Part shown: positions 61,417-64,000 of the stretch, piece after piece
How positions within the stretch are numbered: the first letter of the stretch is position 1
Layout: each line of letters starts with the position of its first letter
Assembly: GCF_042310355.1 (NCBI RefSeq)
Contig: NZ_JBHJMR010000013.1
Location: 1 to 64,000, forward strand
Direction of reading: 5' to 3'
Source of the DNA: Wenzhouxiangella sp042310355
GTDB lineage: Bacteria; Pseudomonadota; Gammaproteobacteria; Xanthomonadales; Wenzhouxiangellaceae
Length of the DNA: 64,000 nt
Translations under genes and position numbers: made by a program
Notes under the pieces: model-generated
What the model was told of the DNA's origin: nothing
Seen by the model: the letters and a program-made list of their open reading frames with translations, nothing else
The model's database searches: none

Positions 61417-63477
61417 CTACACGTCAACGAACTGCTCGGCATCCCCGAGCCAACGCTCGATAATCGTATCCGCGCCAGCCTTGTCGAGCGATCCGGCCAG
61501 CGACTTGACCGGCTCGAGCAGGTCGGCGTCCCTGGCCAGGTCGGCCACGCGAAAGCGCAGCATGCCGGTCTGACGGGTGCCCAGCACCTCGCCGGGGCCG
61601 CGCAGTTCCAGGTCCTTTTCGGCGATCACGAATCCGTCGGTGGTCTCGCGCATGGTTTCCAGGCGCTTCTGCGCCGTGTCGCCCAGCGGCGGTTTGTAGA
61701 TCAGCACGCAGGCGGCCTGTTCGCTGCCGCGGCCTACCCGGCCGCGCAGCTGGTGGAGCTGCGAAAGCCCGAGACGCTCGGCGTTTTCGATCATCATCAG
61801 GCTGGCGTTGGGCACGTCCACGCCGACTTCGATCACCGTGGTGGCGACCAGCAGGGCGGTCTTGCCGGAGGAAAAGGCGTCCATGACGGCCTGCTTGTCG
61901 GCCGGTTTCATGCGTCCGTGGATCAGGCCGACGCTGAATTCCGGCAGGGCCGCCGACAGCTCCTCGGCGGTGGATTCGGCCGCCTGGGCCTCCAGGACTT
62001 CGGACTCCTCGATCAGCGGGCAGACCCAGTAGGCCTGCCTGCCCTCCCCGAGCGCGCGGCGCAGGCGCTCGACGATTTCCTCGCGCCGGCCCTGGCTGAG
62101 CACGACCGTGGTCACCGGCTTGCGCCCGGGCGGCAGCTCGTCGATCACCGAGATATCGAGGCCGGCATAGGCGGTCATGGCCAGGGTGCGCGGAATGGGT
62201 GTGGCGGTCATCACCAACTGGTGCGGCGAGCGCGCGCCCTCGCTGCCCTTGGCCGCCAGGGCGAGGCGTTGGTGCACGCCGAAACGGTGTTGCTCGTCAA
62301 CCACGATCAGGGCCAGGTCGCGGAACTCGACGCCTTCCTGGAACAGGGCGTGCGTGCCGATGGCAATGCTGGCGTCGCCGGCCAGGCGCGCCAGCGCCTC
62401 GCGCCGGGCCTTGCCCTTGACCTTGCCGGCCAGCCAGACGGGTTCGATGCCCAGCGGTTCGAGCCACTGCGAGAGGGTGCGGTAGTGCTGTTCGGCCAGG
62501 ATCTCGGTGGGCGCGACGATGGCCGCCTGCCGACCGCTGGCGGCCGCGGCCAGCAGCGCAAAGGCAGCGACCAGGGTCTTGCCCGAGCCCACATCGCCCT
62601 GCAGCAGCCGACGCATCGGGCGCTTACCGCCCACATCATCCATGATCTCGCCGGTGACACGACGCTGCGCGCCCGTGGGCTCGAAGCCGACCACCTCGAG
62701 CAGCCGCTTTTGCATGGCCTGGTCAGGCTGGAGCGGATGCGCGCGCTGTCGGTCGCGCGCCTGGTTGAGGCGCGTCAGCGCCAGGTGGTGGCCCAGCAGT
62801 TCCTCGGTGGCCAGGCGCTGCACCGCCGGGTGGTGGCCGTCGACGAGCGCGTCGAGATTCTCTTCCGGTCCGGGCCGGTGAATGATGCGCAGCGTCTCTT
62901 TCAGGGGCGGCGACTCGGTCGGGGCGAGCGGATCCTCGAGACGGATCGATCCATTCAGGAGCCGGTCCACGGCGGCATCGATGATTTTCGCCAGGGTCGC
63001 CTGCGCCAGGCCCTGCGTGACCGGGTAGATGGCGGTCAGGTGCTTCGGCAGGGGCGGCGGCTCGCCCTTGCCCAGCACCTGGGCCTGCGGATGGGCCATT
63101 TCGAAGCCCTGCGGTCCGAAGCGCACGTCGCCGAAACAGCGCACCCGGTTGCCTTCCCGGTACATGCGCAACTGCGAAGGGAAGAAACGAAAGAAGCGCA
63201 GCGTGAGCTGGCCTGAATCGTCGGCCAGGGTGACCAGCAGCATGCGTCGCCGGCGCTGCACCACCTCCTGCTGGACCACGCGCCCCTCGACCTGCACGCG
63301 GGTATCGGGCCGTACACGGCCCATGGGCACGATGCGCGTGCGGTCCTCGTAGCGCAGCGGCCGATGGAAGAGCAGATCGAGCTCGCGCGTGATACCCAGC
63401 GCCTTCAGGCGCGAGGCCACCTGCGGCCCGACGTCGTCGAGCCCGGAGACCTCACGCAAGCCCTTGTCCGTCGTCAC
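61417..63477 (-). CDS. recG: ATP-dependent DNA helicase RecG
   Basis: This 686-aa branch-migration helicase acts in recombination and replication-fork regression. The N-terminal wedge OB domain has VQVEGRVVQQEVVQRRRRML. Helicase motifs follow: LLQGDVGSGKTLVAAFALLA (I), APTEILAEQHYRTL (Ia), LIVVDEQHRFGVHQR (II, DEQH), MTATPIPRTLAMT (III), GLIHGRMKPADKQAVM (IV), VATTVIEVGVDVPNA (V), and LHQLRGRVGRGSEQAACVLI (VI). Length is typical. The ridA gene lies 26 bases upstream on the same strand. Confidence 0.96.
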   Translation of the reverse strand: MTTDKGLREVSGLDDVGPQVASRLKALGITRELDLLFHRPLRYEDRTRIVPMGRVRPDTRVQVEGRVVQQEVVQRRRRMLLVTLADDSGQLTLRFFRFFPSQLRMYREGNRVRCFGDVRFGPQGFEMAHPQAQVLGKGEPPPLPKHLTAIYPVTQGLAQATLAKIIDAAVDRLLNGSIRLEDPLAPTESPPLKETLRIIHRPGPEENLDALVDGHHPAVQRLATEELLGHHLALTRLNQARDRQRAHPLQPDQAMQKRLLEVVGFEPTGAQRRVTGEIMDDVGGKRPMRRLLQGDVGSGKTLVAAFALLAAAASGRQAAIVAPTEILAEQHYRTLSQWLEPLGIEPVWLAGKVKGKARREALARLAGDASIAIGTHALFQEGVEFRDLALIVVDEQHRFGVHQRLALAAKGSEGARSPHQLVMTATPIPRTLAMTAYAGLDISVIDELPPGRKPVTTVVLSQGRREEIVERLRRALGEGRQAYWVCPLIEESEVLEAQAAESTAEELSAALPEFSVGLIHGRMKPADKQAVMDAFSSGKTALLVATTVIEVGVDVPNASLMMIENAERLGLSQLHQLRGRVGRGSEQAACVLIYKPPLGDTAQKRLETMRETTDGFVIAEKDLELRGPGEVLGTRQTGMLRFRVADLARDADLLEPVKSLAGSLDKAGADTIIERWLGDAEQFVDV

Positions 63478-63503
63478 GCCCTCGTTCCCTCGCAGGACGG
63501 TCT

Positions 63504-63893
63504 TCAGCCGTCCCCGAGCACCATAACGGCGTCCATCTCCACCGGCACGCCCTTCGGCAGCGCGGCCACCTGCACCGCGGCCCGGGCCGGGTACGGCTCG
63601 GAAAAACGCTCGGCCATCAGCTCGTTGACGGTGGCGAAATACGACAGGTCGGTGAGAAACACGTTGAGCTTGACGATGTCGTCCATCGTGCCGCCAGCGG
63701 CCTCGACCACGGCGGCGAGGTTGTCGAACACGCGATTGGTCAGCGCCGTGAAATCACCCTCGATCACCTCCCCGCTCTGCGGATCCAGCGGAATCTGGCC
63801 GGAGAGATAGACGGTGTTGCCTGCGCGGACAGCCTGGGAGTAGGGGCCGATGGCGGAGGGTGCGTTTTCACTGTGGATCGGTGTCTTGCTCAT
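63504..63893 (-). CDS. ridA: RidA-family enamine/imine deaminase
   Basis: This 129-aa protein clears reactive 2-aminoacrylate by hydrolysing enamines and imines. It shows APSAIGPYSQAVRAGNTVYL at the start, SGQIPLDPQSGEVIEGDFTA, and VKLNVFLTDLSYFATVNELM. The active-site Arg lies in PYPARAAVQVAALPKGVPVE, the family-defining stretch. It sits directly upstream of recG, as in many proteobacteria, and is likely cotranscribed. Confidence 0.95.
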   Translation of the reverse strand: MSKTPIHSENAPSAIGPYSQAVRAGNTVYLSGQIPLDPQSGEVIEGDFTALTNRVFDNLAAVVEAAGGTMDDIVKLNVFLTDLSYFATVNELMAERFSEPYPARAAVQVAALPKGVPVEMDAVMVLGDG

Positions 63894-63923
63894 GTTGAAA
63901 TCTTCTCCTTGGTGCTGGCACGC

Positions 63924-64000
63924 GAATGATCAATTCCCAAGCATCAATTTACAAACAAGTTCCAATGACCGAAACACCAATTTTCCAAACTCGATCAGCT
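63924..64000. repeat. Periodic-arm inverted repeat, CCAAGCATCAA type (copy 3, cut by the window edge)
   Basis: CCAAGCATCAATTTACAAAC then AAGTTCCAATGACCGAAACA closely matches the left arm of the element at 27510-27690 (CCAAGCACCAATTTACAAAC and GACCGAA). The second arm lies beyond the window. Confidence 0.55.

Overview
The window looks like the chromosome of a high-GC, Gram-negative gammaproteobacterium, probably near Xanthomonadales or Wenzhouxiangella-type lineages. This rests on the rpsU-dnaG-rpoD block, a TonB-dependent receptor, bactofilin, LssY/DedA proteins, GTP-dependent PEPCK beside a PPi-type phosphofructokinase, and a metY-metX-hom operon behind a peptide attenuator. The taxonomic call is inference; no rRNA or tRNA gene was seen.

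About 1-13.8 kb is an accessory region, visibly more AT-rich than the rest, with nearly all genes on the minus strand. The left edge holds the core of a Tn7-like transposon: a TnsA-TnsB fusion, TnsC, and a TniQ that runs off the window, coupled by start/stop overlaps. A small HTH protein and a repeat-bearing possible transposon end lie upstream. Next come two orphan MbcA/ParS-type antitoxins and a defence-like cluster. That cluster holds a large fusion (DNA-methyltransferase-like, specificity-like and HEPN segments, with a decayed methylase motif), a beta-flower protein, a fused AAA ATPase-TOPRIM/DUF4435 protein resembling PARIS, and a small HEPN-like gene. The small HEPN-like gene lies between two well-formed integron attC sites, so it is a gene cassette. 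A 1-kb gene-poor scar and a lipoprotein gene close the region.

From about 14 kb the sequence is ordinary high-GC chromosome. It contains prpE; metYX-hom with a Met/Cys leader-peptide attenuator; a PAS-GGDEF protein; bactofilin; rpoD, dnaG, yqeY and rpsU with divergent tsaD; folate genes (folB, folK and a pteridine reductase); midA; a GMC oxidoreductase; an M48 protease with lemA; a large propeller histidine kinase; and a TonB receptor divergent from a TPR-sulfotransferase and a Sel1-prolyl-hydroxylase. It continues with pckG and a PPi-type PFK; adk; a TusA-like protein; mpl; a LON-domain protein; a DedA-PAP2-LssY fusion; an SDR; gltA; two envelope proteins; recG; and ridA.

Intergenic gaps repeatedly carry inverted repeats whose arms are built of 7- or 8-bp tandem units. 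Their arm sequences differ from place to place, but several share a G/C-rich core. A 1.1-kb composite repeat with about 180-bp inverted arms and three GTAG-headed 74-bp palindromes lies between 60.2 and 61.3 kb. The items most worth follow-up are the methylase-HEPN fusion, the attC-bounded HEPN cassette with its PARIS-like neighbour, the TnsAB element, the Met/Cys attenuator and the periodic-arm repeats.
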